A stretch of 64,000 bases of DNA from Datisca glomerata (lineage: Eukaryota; Streptophyta; Magnoliopsida; Cucurbitales; Datiscaceae). A program made the translations under genes and the position numbers. The number at the start of each line of letters is the position of its first letter. Within the stretch, counting starts at the first letter, position 1. The notes beneath the pieces were generated by a model. It made no database searches, was not told where the DNA came from, and was given only the letters and a program-made list of their open reading frames with translations. Positions 36,130-47,695 of the stretch are shown here, piece by piece. The DNA is taken from NCBI GenBank assembly GCA_003255025.1, contig QANY01002366.1:193509-257508 (forward strand). Reading direction: 5' to 3'.

Positions 36130-36533
36130 TGTTAGACCCTTAATTAAGTGATACTTATGTGAGGAAGAAATAATGTAATTAGATGAGATGAGAGGGGTAG
36201 GGACAAAAATTCGGTTAGTTAGAGGAGAGAGAAGGAAGAAGGGTGTGCTGACTAGGCTAGAGTTATTTATAGGAGGTGGATTGAATAAAAAGTGTACAAT
36301 GAGGGTTAAAAGGTGGCTTTTGGGTAGTGAATGAATGAGAGAGGCCAAGCTCTCGAACAACTTGGTGTAGGGCTTGTTTTCTCACTATTTTCCCTTGGTG
36401 AATTCCACCATTGTTGAGTAATCAAGCTGTTTTCCTTTTTTTTCTTCTCTGCTGTGGCTGTTTCTCTTTGTTTATCAATATTTGGGCTGCTGTTGTGTTA
36501 GATTAGAGTTTTCTTGCTAGGGAAATGATATCA
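36130..36533 (+). repeat. Gypsy 3' LTR
   Basis: 404 bp, partner of 33415-33827. It starts TGTTAGACCC after the purine tract and ends GATATCA. Confidence 0.9.
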
Positions 36534-36800
36534 TATTCTTTTCAAAGCATGTAAAAAACAGAAAAGGGTTGGGGTTTGTCAGCAAGCAATAGGAGAGGAC
36601 TAACTAAATTCCCGGGATAACTCAATATCAGTGATCTTTCATCAAGAAGTGCATGCACAATCAAAGTATAACATTCATTTTTCTCCATTGTGGTTTTGTT
36701 TTAGGAAATATCTGAAACCTCTCTGTCTGTGGGATTGAAAGATATCTTACCATCTAACTGGTCGATAAGAAAGAACGACTAAGCTAAGCCAGTATGGTTA

Positions 36801-37770
36801 TGTTATGATCCCATTTTGTTTAGTTAATTGTTTATTGTAATTTTCCTAATTTTTAGTTTATTTAATTTAATAGTCAAATTGTTAGAATATGGGTAGCTAA
36901 TTTGTAGCCGCTCACCACTTTAGGACTGCTACTTCTAGTGGGTTAGTGTTTGCTTCAATTTAGGAGTTAGCTGTATAGTTTTCTTCTATTTAAGTAGAGC
37001 AATCAATTGTAATATTGGGTGGATTATTCTAATGAAATATGGTTGAACTTGTTGATCATTTGGGAGGCCGGGATTCCTTGAAAAACCTATTATCTTTATG
37101 TTTTTGTTAGTTATTTCAATTCCAAATATACGAGTTCGTATCATTTTCTATCAAAGCCGGTTACAGATCGAGGCTGTGGAACCCATAGCACAAGAAGTAT
37201 TGTGCCAATCACTGCCTTACAAGTACCACTACAAAATTGTCAACTTAGAGGTTAGATTAAGATGTGTTTCTACATGATACCATCACATCAAATATTGATA
37301 GTCTAGTGAAGCTTTCGAAGAGGAAAGGGCTACCGCCAAATCAATGTCGATAATGTTGGCCGACGTGGATGTTGGTTTGGAAGCTTGGTGGAACATTACG
37401 ATCGCATTTTGTTTAGTTAATTTTTTGTTGTAATTTTCCTAATTTCTAGTTAATTTAATTCAATAATTGAATAGTTAGAATATGAGTAGTCAATTCCTTG
37501 CCACTCTCACCACTTTAGGAGCAGTACTTGTAGCAGGTCAGTGTTTGCTTTAATTTAGGAGCTACGGTTTGTAGTTATCTTCTATTTTAGAAGAACGAAT
37601 CAGTTGTTATAGGGGGTGAACTATTCTAATGAAATATGGATCACTTGTTGATCATCTGAGAGATCAGGTTTCCTCCAAAAACCTGTCAGGAGGTCTAGGT
37701 TTCGTCGAAAAACCTACTATCTTTATGGTTTTGTTAGTTATTTCCATTCCAAATAAACGAGTTCGTATCA
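36801..37770 (+). mobile_element. TRIM (miniature LTR retrotransposon)
   Basis: Two direct repeats, 36801-37143 and about 37394-37770, share CATTTTGTTTAGTTAATT, CACTTTAGGA, TTCTAATGAAATATGG, ACTTGTTGATCAT and CGAGTTCGTATCA. They flank only about 250 bp without an ORF, which begins with a weak primer-site match (TCTATCAAAGCCGG) and ends with a purine-rich stretch. Possible target duplication GGTTA (36796-36800) and GGTTG (37771-37775). The size class and lack of genes define a TRIM. It sits in the same FAAH intron as the gypsy element. Confidence 0.8.
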
Positions 37771-38679
37771 GGTTGCCACTTTTTTTTATCAGTTACCAGC
37801 ATGGTTGAGTCATGAGCGCGCCATCTAACATGCCCTAGAATGTTTGGCATTCACCAGGATTTCCTTTCTTTACAGTTTAGTAGGAATTATCAATGTTCAA
37901 CTGCAGCAAGTCAGACTGTCTAGTTTATTCCACCATGTAATAAATAGCTTTTTATGGAACAGTGAAACTTTGTGAAGCAGACCTGATCGTTTTATTGCCT
38001 ATGGCAATTCTCTTTGTAGATCATTATGTGACTCTGGAACTGGGGAAATTATTGGACCAATTGCATCAACAGTGGAAGATGTTATTCTAGTGTAAGTAGT
38101 TGATCAGAAGTTGTGCTAAGTTTGTTCTAAGTTTCTTCATTGATTTCTAGTGCATGTGCATCACTTAAATTTACCTTCGACCTCTTTCGTAACTTTTCAC
38201 ATGGCTATAAGCGAATTGTCTTTTCGTTCGCAGTATTAGTAGGTTGAGAGTACTTTCAACAGTTCCAAGTCATATATATATTAGTTCAATGTTTTTTGAA
38301 TTAGTAGATATCAGTTTAATGTTAGAAACATAATTTGTAAACCATTTCCTCATAAACTTAAGCATAATGATCACGGATGAGAGCTTTGTTCACCATATAT
38401 TTTCCTCAACATGTCTTTACCAGGTATGCAGCAATGCTGGGATCCTCTTCTGAGGATAGAATCAGCTTGAAACCGGTGAGACTTTTACAACTTATTTTTG
38501 CCCAAAAGAATTCATAAGGTATTTTGCAATATCTATCATTCTCCATTTTAAGGCATGAGCACTTGAACTGGATTCTCACAGTAGAAAAAGAAGGAAATAG
38601 AAGGAATTTTTTTTTTGCTTGAAGATATGCACTTCTCATCTGAATATGTAAATTACATGCTTGTTCAGTGTTTAACAAT

Positions 38680-38721
38680 AGTTCGTACTCGTCCTTATAT
38701 AGTTCGTACTCGTCCTTATAT
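38680..38721. repeat. 21-bp perfect tandem duplication
   Basis: The unit AGTTCGTACTCGTCCTTATA plus T occurs twice head to tail, inside a FAAH intron. Confidence 0.9.
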
Positions 38722-41700
38722 GGTGATTTTTTACAGTTGATACTGATGTATGTATGTTTTTCCTTTAAATTATTCTGATTGGGCTAGGTGTTCATTCATT
38801 TGCTCCAGTTCAAGAAAACCAAGTAAAATTCTCTTTGATAACATAGATCACTTAATCTCTTATTGCATGTATGCATAATCAGACCTAGTTGTATCTCTTA
38901 TCCAGGCCTTTTGGTAATTTAGTCAACTTTATTAATCTCCAAAACTGTTAAATGTTGACTAAGGTGCTCTGTTCTTGATGTAAATCACTCTACAATCTAT
39001 TTAGTTTCTGTTCTACTCTACAGTCCCCACCTTGCCTGCCAAATTTATCATCACATGACAATTTCAATGTTCTGGGGTCATTGCGATTGGGAAAGTATAC
39101 AGCGGTAACTCATTTTTCTTTCTGAAAGGAATTAGATTAAGCTTAATTCTCATAGACATCAAATCATATATGTAATTTTCAGTGTTTTCTTGTAGTGGCT
39201 TAATGATGTATATTCAAGTGATATTTCTGGTAAGAGTGAAGAAGTTCTTGAGCTGCTTTCAAAAACTCATGGTTGTAAAGTATGTCGTCATCACTCTTTA
39301 TATATTTCCTGATTCCTCAATTATCTAGTCATGTCTAATTTATAGAAAGCTATAACTAACCTTTGCAAATGTTATGCTCATGGAACACTGGTGATGTGTT
39401 TTTACCAGCTGGTAGAGGTTATTATACCTGAGCTGCATGAGATGCTGCAAACTGCTCATCTTGTTACAATTGGTTCTGAAGTGTTATCTTCATTAAATCC
39501 TGATTGCGAGGAAGGGTATGCAACTCTACCAGCTTTTTAATATTTTGATAAGAAACAAAGGATTTCATTGATAATAGTAAAGCAATTTTATGGTATTTCC
39601 TTCATCCCGGACACAAGTCTGTTGGTTTTCCTTTTCCTTCCAAAAAGGAGTGTCCAATTTCAAACAAGTTGACCAATAGGGTTTTGTTAATCCTTATTTC
39701 CCATGCAATCAAGATACATAAGATCAAAATAGTGAGTTGACTTTTATAAACAAGAAAAAAATCTCTTATGATTTGATATGTTGCATCTTTTGAAGAAGAC
39801 TCTCATTTTGTGACGAGGTATCTGATAGTTTACTTTTCACTTTTAGAGTGGGGGAACCCATTACTAGGTAGTTCTCATTCCAGTTATTAAAAAATTTCAC
39901 GTGTTACTGATCCAAATTCCAATGACTGAAATCTCCAATTGCAGGAATTTTGTGAGATTGACATATGACACTCGTGCCAGTATTGCACTTTTCCGTTCAT
40001 TTACAGGATCAGACTATATTGCTGCACAGCGTATTAGGTGAGCAAGTTAGTGGTTAAAAACAATCCAGAAAGTTTCTGTGGGAGATAAATCTAGGTCTGT
40101 CATTTCTCTCCTGACTGTCTAAGTCTATCTAACTTATGCTTACTTTGGAGTTGTCATTTTCTCTCTGATCATATTCTAATTATGGAGTTATTTTTTAAGG
40201 CGAAGAATAATGCACCATCATATGGAGATATTCAAGAAGGTTGATGTCATTGTTACCCCAACTACTGGGTATGTCTTAAATACAAAATTTTCAATAGTCA
40301 TCGTTGGTAGACACATCCATGGATTAACTCATGATATACAGTGATGCATTCAATGAACTTTAGAATTTCATCTTCTCACCCCAACTTCTGTCCGTCCAAT
40401 ATTGTGCAATTTTATAGTAGTTCAAGTTTATCAATAAATTGGCGTTAATTTGTTGGATAATCGAGGAATTACTTAATCTCTAATCCTTCCTGCCAAATGG
40501 CGATGTTATGAGCCACAAAGAATAGACTCTTCTCAGTTTGCGTCATAACGAGTACAATAAAACACTGAACCAGAGTTGTGAATTAGGTGATGCCTTCTCT
40601 TGAAAATTTAGGATTGAATAGAAAATGACATCAATATAATAAAAATTGCCCAAGTTGCTGATCTTTTACTATGCTGTGTAACAATTATCTTATGCAATAC
40701 TTCTTTCTATTTTTCCATTTTCTTTTATCAATTATCCATATTATAAAATATATTGCCAGTTTATTGAAAGATGATAACTTTTATGTATACCAAAAGTACA
40801 AATGTCAAGTTTCAATCATGAAGCTTACGTACATAAGAAGTATCAGGAACCGATAAAAAAAATATAAGAAGTATCAGGAATAATCATAAAGCTTAGAGAT
40901 CCATCGTGTCTAATCCATATCCCTAATGGATATGCCTCTCTGGTAGAAGTCCCGATGCTTCATATGCCAGTTCTCCAATTCACCATGTCTTTGCTCTAAT
41001 AAATCTTTTTGTTCTAGTTTGATACATGAATTTATACTTCCCAATAACAAATATTAGTTTTAGCTTATCCTTCATCCCAATCTAGCATTGGTTGTCATGC
41101 AAGGCTTTCTTGCAAGGATTTACTACTTTTTTCCAATGCAAAGTAATATGTTTTTCACTCCTAACAGCATGACTGCACCAATGATACCTCCAGCTGCCCA
41201 TAAATATGGGGAGACAGATCTTAAAACTACAGGTTTGTGGATTGTATTTTAACCTGAGGTCTATGTATATTAATCTGAGGTCTTAGCCTTTTGCAATCTT
41301 TGTATGATAAAATGTTAACAATGCCCTTGTAAGAATCAAAATGTTTGGATTCAAAGGGTAATAATTGGTGCCAAATATCCTGCTTCGTGGTGTCTATCTT
41401 CGTTGCAGTTTGAGAAAGGCGCATCTTCAGGGTCTTCTGTTTTCACTTTCTAGATTATTGATTGCTCAAGTAGGTTGAAATGCTTTTATGGCTAAGAACA
41501 TCATCAGAGAATAATAGCTGTTCTGAAAGGCTTCTCCCTATTGATGATTGCCTCGGAAGGAATTCGTTTCTTGCACTTTTGATTTAACCTTCAAGTGATA
41601 CTCTGTTGATGCTTGTATTAAACTCTGAATTATATCAACACTTCTGATGATCTGCATGGATCCACTGATACCACCTTATCTTATGCGGTTTATTATTGCT

Positions 41701-42160
41701 GCAAATCTTCTTGGACTCCCTGCCATTTCTGTCCCTGTGAGTATTGCTATTCCTTTCCTTTTTTCTTCTATTTTTATTAGATTTACTTGAACTATTCATT
41801 TCTTTCTTCTTCTTTCCTCTATTCCCCCATTGTGCACTTGTGAAACATTAATGTTGTAATAGGAAGCTACAAGTAATTTTCTATCATGCGGCTGCGAAGT
41901 CACCTTTGTTCTCCATAACAGCCACCTTTGTTCTCCATATGGAAGAAGATTGAACGAATACTCTTTATTCCTTTTGGCATCAAAATAGTTTCATTATTCT
42001 GAGATTTCATTATCTTTATGTACATTTTCAAGATCTAGTCTAGCTTGCTTAAATTTGTTGTAACCAAATAACATTGTGCCTACTAACAACCTCCAGCTCA
42101 TCCCTATACATTGGCATAAAAAACAATAGCTTCAATCACCTAAGCTTTAAGTTTTCATTC

Positions 42161-42306
42161 ACTAGAAAGTTAAAAGAGTTATATTGATTAAAAATAATAT
42201 TTAGATAGTACATGGGGTATTTATACACATGGATAAGAAAGTTAAAAAATATTAAAATACCCTTAAATACCAGAAAAGTAGCAAAGATAAACAATATTAT
42301 CCAACA
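42161..42306 (-). repeat. Copia 3' LTR
   Basis: 146 bp, very short for a copia LTR, preceded on the minus strand by a purine tract (read from AGCTTGAGGGGGAGT at 42307-42321). Confidence 0.9.
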
Positions 42307-42339
42307 CTCCCCCTCAAGCTGGCGCATAGATATCAATCA

Positions 42340-43990
42340 TGCCTAGCTTGCGAAGAGTTGACTGTAGAAGAGTAGGACCGACAGACTTTGTAAGAACATC
42401 AGAAGTTTGCTCAGATGAAGGAACAAACTTTGTAGAGATAGCTCCAGACCGAACTTTCTCTCGAATGAAGTGAATATCAACCTCGATATGCTTGGTTCTT
42501 TCATGAAGAACAGAATCTGAAGCTAAAATTAAGAACGCTTATTGTCACAGTACAATGTGGAAGGTAAACAGGGCAAGAAACTGAGTTCCCCTAGAATATA
42601 ATGAAGCCAAAGAACCTCACACGTCCCTTGAGCTATTGCCTTGTATTCTGCCTCAGCAGATGACCGAGAAACCACAAACTGTTTCTTGCTTTTCCAGGAG
42701 AGAAGATGATTATCATAAAAAGTACAAATACCAGATGTAGATCTCCTATCTGTCTTTGACCCAGCATAGTCAGCATCAGTAAAATAAGACACATCAAATG
42801 TGTTTTTGGAGAAATAGAAAAGACCAAGGCCCGGACAAGACTTCAAGTATCTCAAAATGTGATAAACTGCATCCAAATGTGAAGTACGGGGAGCATGCAT
42901 AAACGGGCTCACAAGGCTAACAAAAAAAGCTAGATCGGGACGTGTGTTAGTCAGATAAATAAGTCTTCCAACCAATCTCTGATGCATACTCGGATTTGCT
43001 AATAGTTCACTTGATTCAGCTGAAAGTTTGACATTCAGATCCATAGGTGTAGATGCAGGTCTACATCCCAACATCCCAGTATCACCAAGCAGGTTAAGAA
43101 CATACTTCCGCTGCGAGAGAGAGATATCTATCTCAGAACGAGCAACCTCAATACCCAAAAAATACTTTAGCCCCCACAAATCTTTGATGTCAAAAGCTGA
43201 ACTAAGATCTTTCTTGACCTTAATAATGCCGATACTGTCATCACCAGTCAAGATGATATCATCCACATACACAGAGATGACGCATTGCCCTAATGAATTT
43301 CATCTGATAAAACATGTATGATCAGAGTGACATCTAAGAAATCCCAACTCAAGCATCAGTGCACTAAACCGAGCAAACCAAGCTCGCGGAGAGTGTTTCA
43401 ATCCATACAAGGATTTTCGCAGACGACATACTTTCCCTGAATACTCCCCCTCAGCCCGAAAACCCAGAGACAGATCCATATAAATAATCTCATCCAACTC
43501 ACTATTCAAGAAGGCGTTCTTGACATCCATCTGATGCAAGGGCCATGAGTGAGTAGCAGCCAAAGAGATAATAAGACGAACAGTAGTGAGTTTTGCAACA
43601 GGAGCAAAGGTTGCATTGAAATCCTTGTCGGGAATCTGAGTAAAACCTTTGTCGACTAAACGTGCCTTGTACCGATTAATAGTTCCATCCGCATTATATT
43701 TAAGATTGAATACCCAACGACATCCAACCGTTTTCTCCCCCTGAGGCAAAGTAACCAAGTCCCAAGTATGTTTATCTTGCAAGGCTTTCATCTCATCTTG
43801 CATGGCGGCCACCCGCCGTGGGTCTCGTGTTGCTTCCCCAACAGATCGCGAAATCGTAGTAGAATCAATGTGACTGACAAATCCGTGAAAGGAACTGGAC
43901 AGAGCACTATACGAAATATGATTCTCAATAGGGTGGTTAGTAGAACATGATAAAGTGAGGCGATTAGGGGGGCGACAGTACCGCAAAGGA
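42340..43990 (-). pseudogene. Copia reverse transcriptase and RNase H
   Basis: From 43986 down: MQDEMKALQDKHTWDLVTLP, VGCRWVFNLKYNADG, YKARLVDKGFTQ, FAPVAKLTTVRLI, HQMDVKNAFLNSELDE (catalytic Asp), KSLYGLKHSPRAWFARF. A frameshift near 43290 leads to MYVDDIILTGDD (intact YVDD catalytic loop), LWGLKYFLGIEV, SLSQRKYVLNLL, LIYLTNTRPDLAF and RNase H parts YFTDADYAGSKTDRRSTSG and SSAEAEYKAIAQGTCEVLWL, then LYCDNK. Another frameshift near 42525 precedes SDSVLHERTKHIEVDIHFIR and the C-terminal end before 42322. The domains are well preserved, so the insertion is fairly young, but the frame breaks stop full translation. Confidence 0.9.
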
Positions 43991-44125
43991 TATCGTCGAG
44001 ACGGGGAGGATCAGTACCTTCGTTCGTAGAGGAGTTCAGCACAGGGAGATGAGAGCGACGACTATACACCTTGGTAGGAGGACTTGCAATGGGAGGCAAA
44101 GAAGTAGGAGAAACAACGGGAGCAT

Positions 44126-45460
44126 CTATATTAGGGGGTGAAGAATAGGGATATGACGAGAAAGATCCTCAACAGATGGGACCCCAGTCCTAACACCAGT
44201 GGAACAAAAAAAGAATGGGGTATTCTCCCAAAAAGTAACATCTAAAGAAGAAATAAACCGTCTAGATGAGGGATCGTAACATCGATATCCTTTGGACTGA
44301 GATGAGTATCTCTTAAATGCGCAACGGATAGACCTATCGTCCAACTTTGTTCGAGTAGGACTCTTGTTTTGAACAAAGCAAACACAACCAAAGACACGAG
44401 GAATAATAGGGAAAAGGGGTTTTTCGGGATGAAGAAGACCTAAAGGAGTTTGCCCGCCCAAGATTCGACTAGGAACTCTATTAATCAAATATGTTACGGT
44501 GAGAACAGACATGTCCCAAAAAATTTGGGGAACCGACATTCCCTTCAAAAGGCAACAGGAAATGCTCATAAGGTGGCAATTTTTACGCTCAGCTATGCCA
44601 TTTTGTTTAGGAGTATATGAACATGTAAGCTGCTGAAGAATCCCAAGACTAGAAAGATGAGAGACAATCATCCGAAATATACTCCCCCCCCCCCCCCCCC
44701 CNGATCACCCGAAATATACTCCCCCCGTTATCAGAACGAATCGATCGAACAACAGTTTGATACTGAGTTTTGATCATAGTAAGAAATTGTTTAAGCACAT
44801 GTGAGACATCAGATTTTTTCCTAAGCAAAGAAACCCGCGTACATCTAGAAAAGTTATCAATAAATGTGACATAATATTGGTGTCCAGACATAGCAGTAAT
44901 AGGACATGGACCCCAAACATCAGAGTGAATTAAATCAAACGCAGCAATAGATCTATTCATGCGAGAAATATAAGGCTTACGAAAATGTTTCGAAAGCTCG
45001 CAAATTTCACATTTAAACTGAAAGTGTTTACATGCATTAATCAACGAAGGAAATAACAAACAAAGATATTGAAAATTGACATATCCCAAACGAGCATGCC
45101 ACAAATGTAAGTCTCTAAAAGAAAAGGAAACAGGAAAAGAAATAATAGAAGAGACAACTCGAATAATAAGGATCTGGTGGTTGAAGGGGAGGTGGATCGC
45201 CAAAGTAGTATAGTCCATCCCGCTCATACCCCCTGCCAAAAATCCTCTTCGTACGACGGTCCTGCAAAAAACAACGATCATCAAAAAAATGACAGCACAA
45301 TCTAGAGCTTTGGCTAGGCGACTAACAGATAAAAGGTTCATAGCAAATTTAGGCAAATGAAAAACAGAGGTAAGAGTAATTTCAAGAGACGGTTGTACAG
45401 TCCGTCCATCCTGCTCATACCCCCTGCCAAAAATCCTCTTCGTATGACAGTCCTGCAAAA
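44126..45460 (-). pseudogene. Copia GAG-pre-integrase and integrase
   Basis: Minus-strand order: LHLWHARLGYVNFQYL (His of the zinc-binding head), CEICELSKHFRKPY, FDLIHSDVWGPCPIT (first catalytic Asp in HSD), YYVTFIDNFSRCTRVSLL, VVRSIRSDNGG (second Asp). Then the artefactual poly-C/N gap, then CSYTPKQNGIAERKN (catalytic Glu in AER), FWDMSVLTVTYLINRVPSR and PFPIIPRVFGCVCFVQN. The front of the frame carries a duplicated piece of protease (MQDCHTKRIFGRGYE...). The linker to RT (44100-43990) is open in another frame. Confidence 0.85.
44686..44703. other. Poly-C run ending in N: assembly artefact
   Basis: A run of C longer than 15 bases ends in the only ambiguous base of the window (44702). AATATACTCCCCCC occurs on both sides, so the same short sequence was probably assembled twice across a homopolymer. 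Confidence 0.85.
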
Positions 45461-45595
45461 ATCAACGATCAGCAAAAAAAATGACAGCACAATCTAGAGC
45501 TTTGGCAAGGCGACTAACAGATAAAAAGTTCATAGCAAATTTAGGCAAATAAAAAACAGAGGTAAGAGTAATTTCAGGAGACAATTGTACAGTCC
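45214..45595 (-). repeat. 191-bp tandem duplication in copia protease region
   Basis: CCCTGCCAAAAATCCTCTTC occurs at 45231 and 45422, and ACAGCACAATCTAGAGCTTT at about 45292 and 45483, an offset of 191 bp. The repeated stretch encodes protease end residues SVF.LPKFAMN.LSVSRLAK twice. Confidence 0.9.
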
Positions 45596-45716
45596 ATCTA
45601 CCGCTCACAACAGTCTGAGAACCATCAGCTAACTGTGCCGAACCTTTAACAGGTTCCAATGGTGTAGAAAAAACTGATAACTCACCAGTCATATGATCAT
45701 TTGCCCCCGAATCCAA
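45462..45716 (-). pseudogene. Copia protease
   Basis: Starts with WILDSGANDHMTG-type sequence (MDSGANDHMTGELSVFST; catalytic Asp in DSGA), then QLADGSQTVVSGRWTVQL and YLPKFAMNFLSVSRLAK. It runs into the tandem duplication. Confidence 0.85.
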
Positions 45717-45916
45717 AATCCATGTAGGTGACTCAGTACGAATATGAAGTGCAGTGGGAGTACCTGAGGCAGTGGAGGTAGGAGGATCAGAGACAGGAGC
45801 AATAGCAATAGTAGGAGTCTATTAAGACATAAGACGAGACACCTGAGCCTGTAAAGCTGCTACTTGAGAGAGGACAGATGACTCGGCCAAATTACTGGTG
45901 GCTACAGAAGTATTAG

Positions 45917-46866
45917 CTACCGTTGCCGATCTAGTGGGTATATTAATCTTTTTCTGGAATTGAGCGCGCAACTCGGGATGAAGTTTCCAACAAGTATCCT
46001 TGATATGACCATTGTTCCCACAATGATGACAAAATTTCCTCCCAGCTGGAGGTGAGAACTAGAGAAACCTCGAGCACCAATGGCCATTTGATCATTATTA
46101 CTAGCAGTGGCAGGGATGAGAGTCGGGACCGAGATAAGACGTTGACGCTCATCTCCATCAACCATGGCAAATGTCTCAAGCAAGGATGGTACAAGAGAGG
46201 AATTAAGGATTTGGGTACGAAGTAACTCAAATTCAGGCTTAAGCCCCATCAGAAATGCATATGTGTGATGACGATCTAGCCTATTGACTGCTACATGAGC
46301 CATTGTCCCAAAGTCACTGACTGGTTCATATTGAGCCATCTCATCCCACCGTACACGTAAATATCTAAAAAATTGAGCAACATTCAATCCAAGTCTCTCC
46401 TGATTGGCACTAGCAATCTCCTGATACAACTCAAAATATCGAGCCTCATTCCTTGAATGGGCATACATGGCAATCAAAGCATTCCACAAATCGACAACAG
46501 TCTCATTATTCATAAACATATTATAGACCGAAGACTCCATAGATCCAAACATCCATCCCAATATCAAATAGTTATCAACATCTCACTAAGCTTCCTTTGC
46601 ATTGTCATCTTTAGGGCGTGGAACACGTCCTTGAAGCCAAAACTCTTTCCCCGTCCACCAAGAAATAACTTTAACGATCGAGCTAGAAATAACTTCAACG
46701 ATCGAGACCTAGCAGTAAAATTTCGTCCATTTAAAAGAAAACTAGTAACTCTTCCACCGGACACAGGATAAACCAGATCTGGCTTAGCAACAGCCATAAC
46801 AGCGGCATTTGAAGATTCAGACATCACGAATCCAAGAAAGCAATACAAATTACCAAGAAAATCCAA
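45917..46866 (-). pseudogene. Copia gag (UBN2-type)
   Basis: The N-terminal frame from 46866 has MSESSNAAVMAVAKPDLVYP and FLLNGRNF, with an internal nine-residue duplication (RSLKLFLA then RSLKLFLG). A frame break near 46570 leads to LGWMFGSMESSVYNMFM, VVDLWNALIAMYAHSRNEAR, FELYQEIASANQERLGLNVA, RVRWDEMAQYEP, AFLMGLKPEFELLRTQIL. The zinc-knuckle zone follows near 46025-45990 in another frame (CHHCGNNGHIKDTCWKLH-like). This is the RNA-packaging protein of the element. Confidence 0.85.
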
Positions 46867-47185
46867 TGGATAGATGAAGAAAGATTGAACATGACCATTT
46901 ATATCATGAAAAAGTCACCAAACGAGTGACCAAACTCTGGTCTAAGCCACAACAATCCAAAAAATACAGAAAATCCTAGGTCTGGTTAGCACACAGTCTA
47001 GGAAAACCCAACCACTTTGAAAAAACAAAGCTGGAAACAGTAAAAAAAATAGCTCTGGTGGAGCTCCGGCGACCGAAGGTGGCGGCAGGTGGAGGCGGCC
47101 GGCGCGAGTGGCGGTGGTCGGCGCTGTCTGGTGGTTGTGGCAGTGATGAGTGGTAGATTAGGGTTAGGGTTAGGCTCTGATACCA

Positions 47186-47399
47186 ACTAGAAAGCTAAAA
47201 GAGTTATATTGATAAAAGATAATATTTAGATAGTACATAGGGTATTTAGTTCTGCTTCTGTGGTGACCAAGAAGCAAGATTACTTGTCCTACGAGGAGGA
47301 CCCTGATGTAGTCAGGTTACATATGGATAAGAAAGTTAAAAATACTGAAATACCCTTAAATACCAGAAAAGTAGCAAAAATAAACAATATTATCCAACA
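47186..47399 (-). repeat. Copia 5' LTR with foreign insert
   Basis: 214 bp. It equals the other LTR plus about 70 bp of unrelated sequence at about 47249-47320. The insert begins GTTCTGCTTCTGTGGTGACC and ends GTAGTCAGGTTAC. Confidence 0.85.
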
Positions 47400-47465
47400 C
47401 ATTCTTCAATCAGTTCAATGGCTTCTGTATGAATTGTCTTCTAAGCTGCTGATAAATTTATTTTA

Positions 47466-47695
47466 GGGTAAACTATAGTTTTGCCCTCTGTAATTTGGGG
47501 TTGTTTTCATTTTAAATCTTATACTTTAAAAATTTGTAAAGTAGATCATACAGTTATATTTTGTAGCACCTCTACTTAAAAATAATAATGGTATGTCACG
47601 GTCGGCCTACGTGGCATTACGTGTCAAGTAATTTAACGTCATATCAGCTTTTTAATTTACCCAACTGCCACGTGGTAAAATGACGTGACGTTAAA
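47466..47695. repeat. MULE left terminal inverted repeat
   Basis: Pairs with 53215-53446. Shared words include TTTTTAAATT or ATTTTTAAAG, ACGGTC.GCCTACGTGGCAT and GCCACGT. Confidence 0.85.

Larger units (their letters stand above)
33415..36533 (+). mobile_element. Ty3/gypsy element (chromovirus type), internally deleted
   Basis: LTRs at 33415-33827 and 36130-36533 (413 and 404 bp) both begin TGTTAGACCCTTAATTAAG and end GATATCA or CATATCA. They are followed or preceded by a tRNA-Met primer site TTGGTATCAGAGC (33830-33842) and a purine tract GGGAGGGGAGTAA (36117-36129). The flanks GATTC (33410-33414) and TATTC (36534-36538) match at 4 of 5. Gag, integrase and chromodomain remain; protease, RT and RNase H are missing and are replaced by a copia fragment. 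It lies in an intron of the FAAH locus, in the same orientation. Confidence 0.9.
42161..47399 (-). mobile_element. Ty1/copia element with perfect 5-bp target duplication
   Basis: The LTRs at 42161-42306 and 47186-47399 share CTAGAAAG.TAAAAGAG, AATATTTAGATAGTACAT and ACAATATTATCCAACA. The perfect duplication CATTC flanks the element (42156-42160 and 47400-47404). The reverse complement of 47173-47186 is TTGGTATCAGAGCC, the initiator-Met tRNA primer site, so the element reads right to left. Gag, protease, integrase, RT and RNase H follow in copia order. It is in the last long intron of the FAAH locus, in the opposite orientation, 66 bp from the MULE. Confidence 0.92.

Noticed and set aside
47260..47466. 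68-codon plus-strand frame across the copia LTR
   Set aside because: Formed by the LTR insert plus LTR sequence; no start context or family match. Only the insert itself is of interest.
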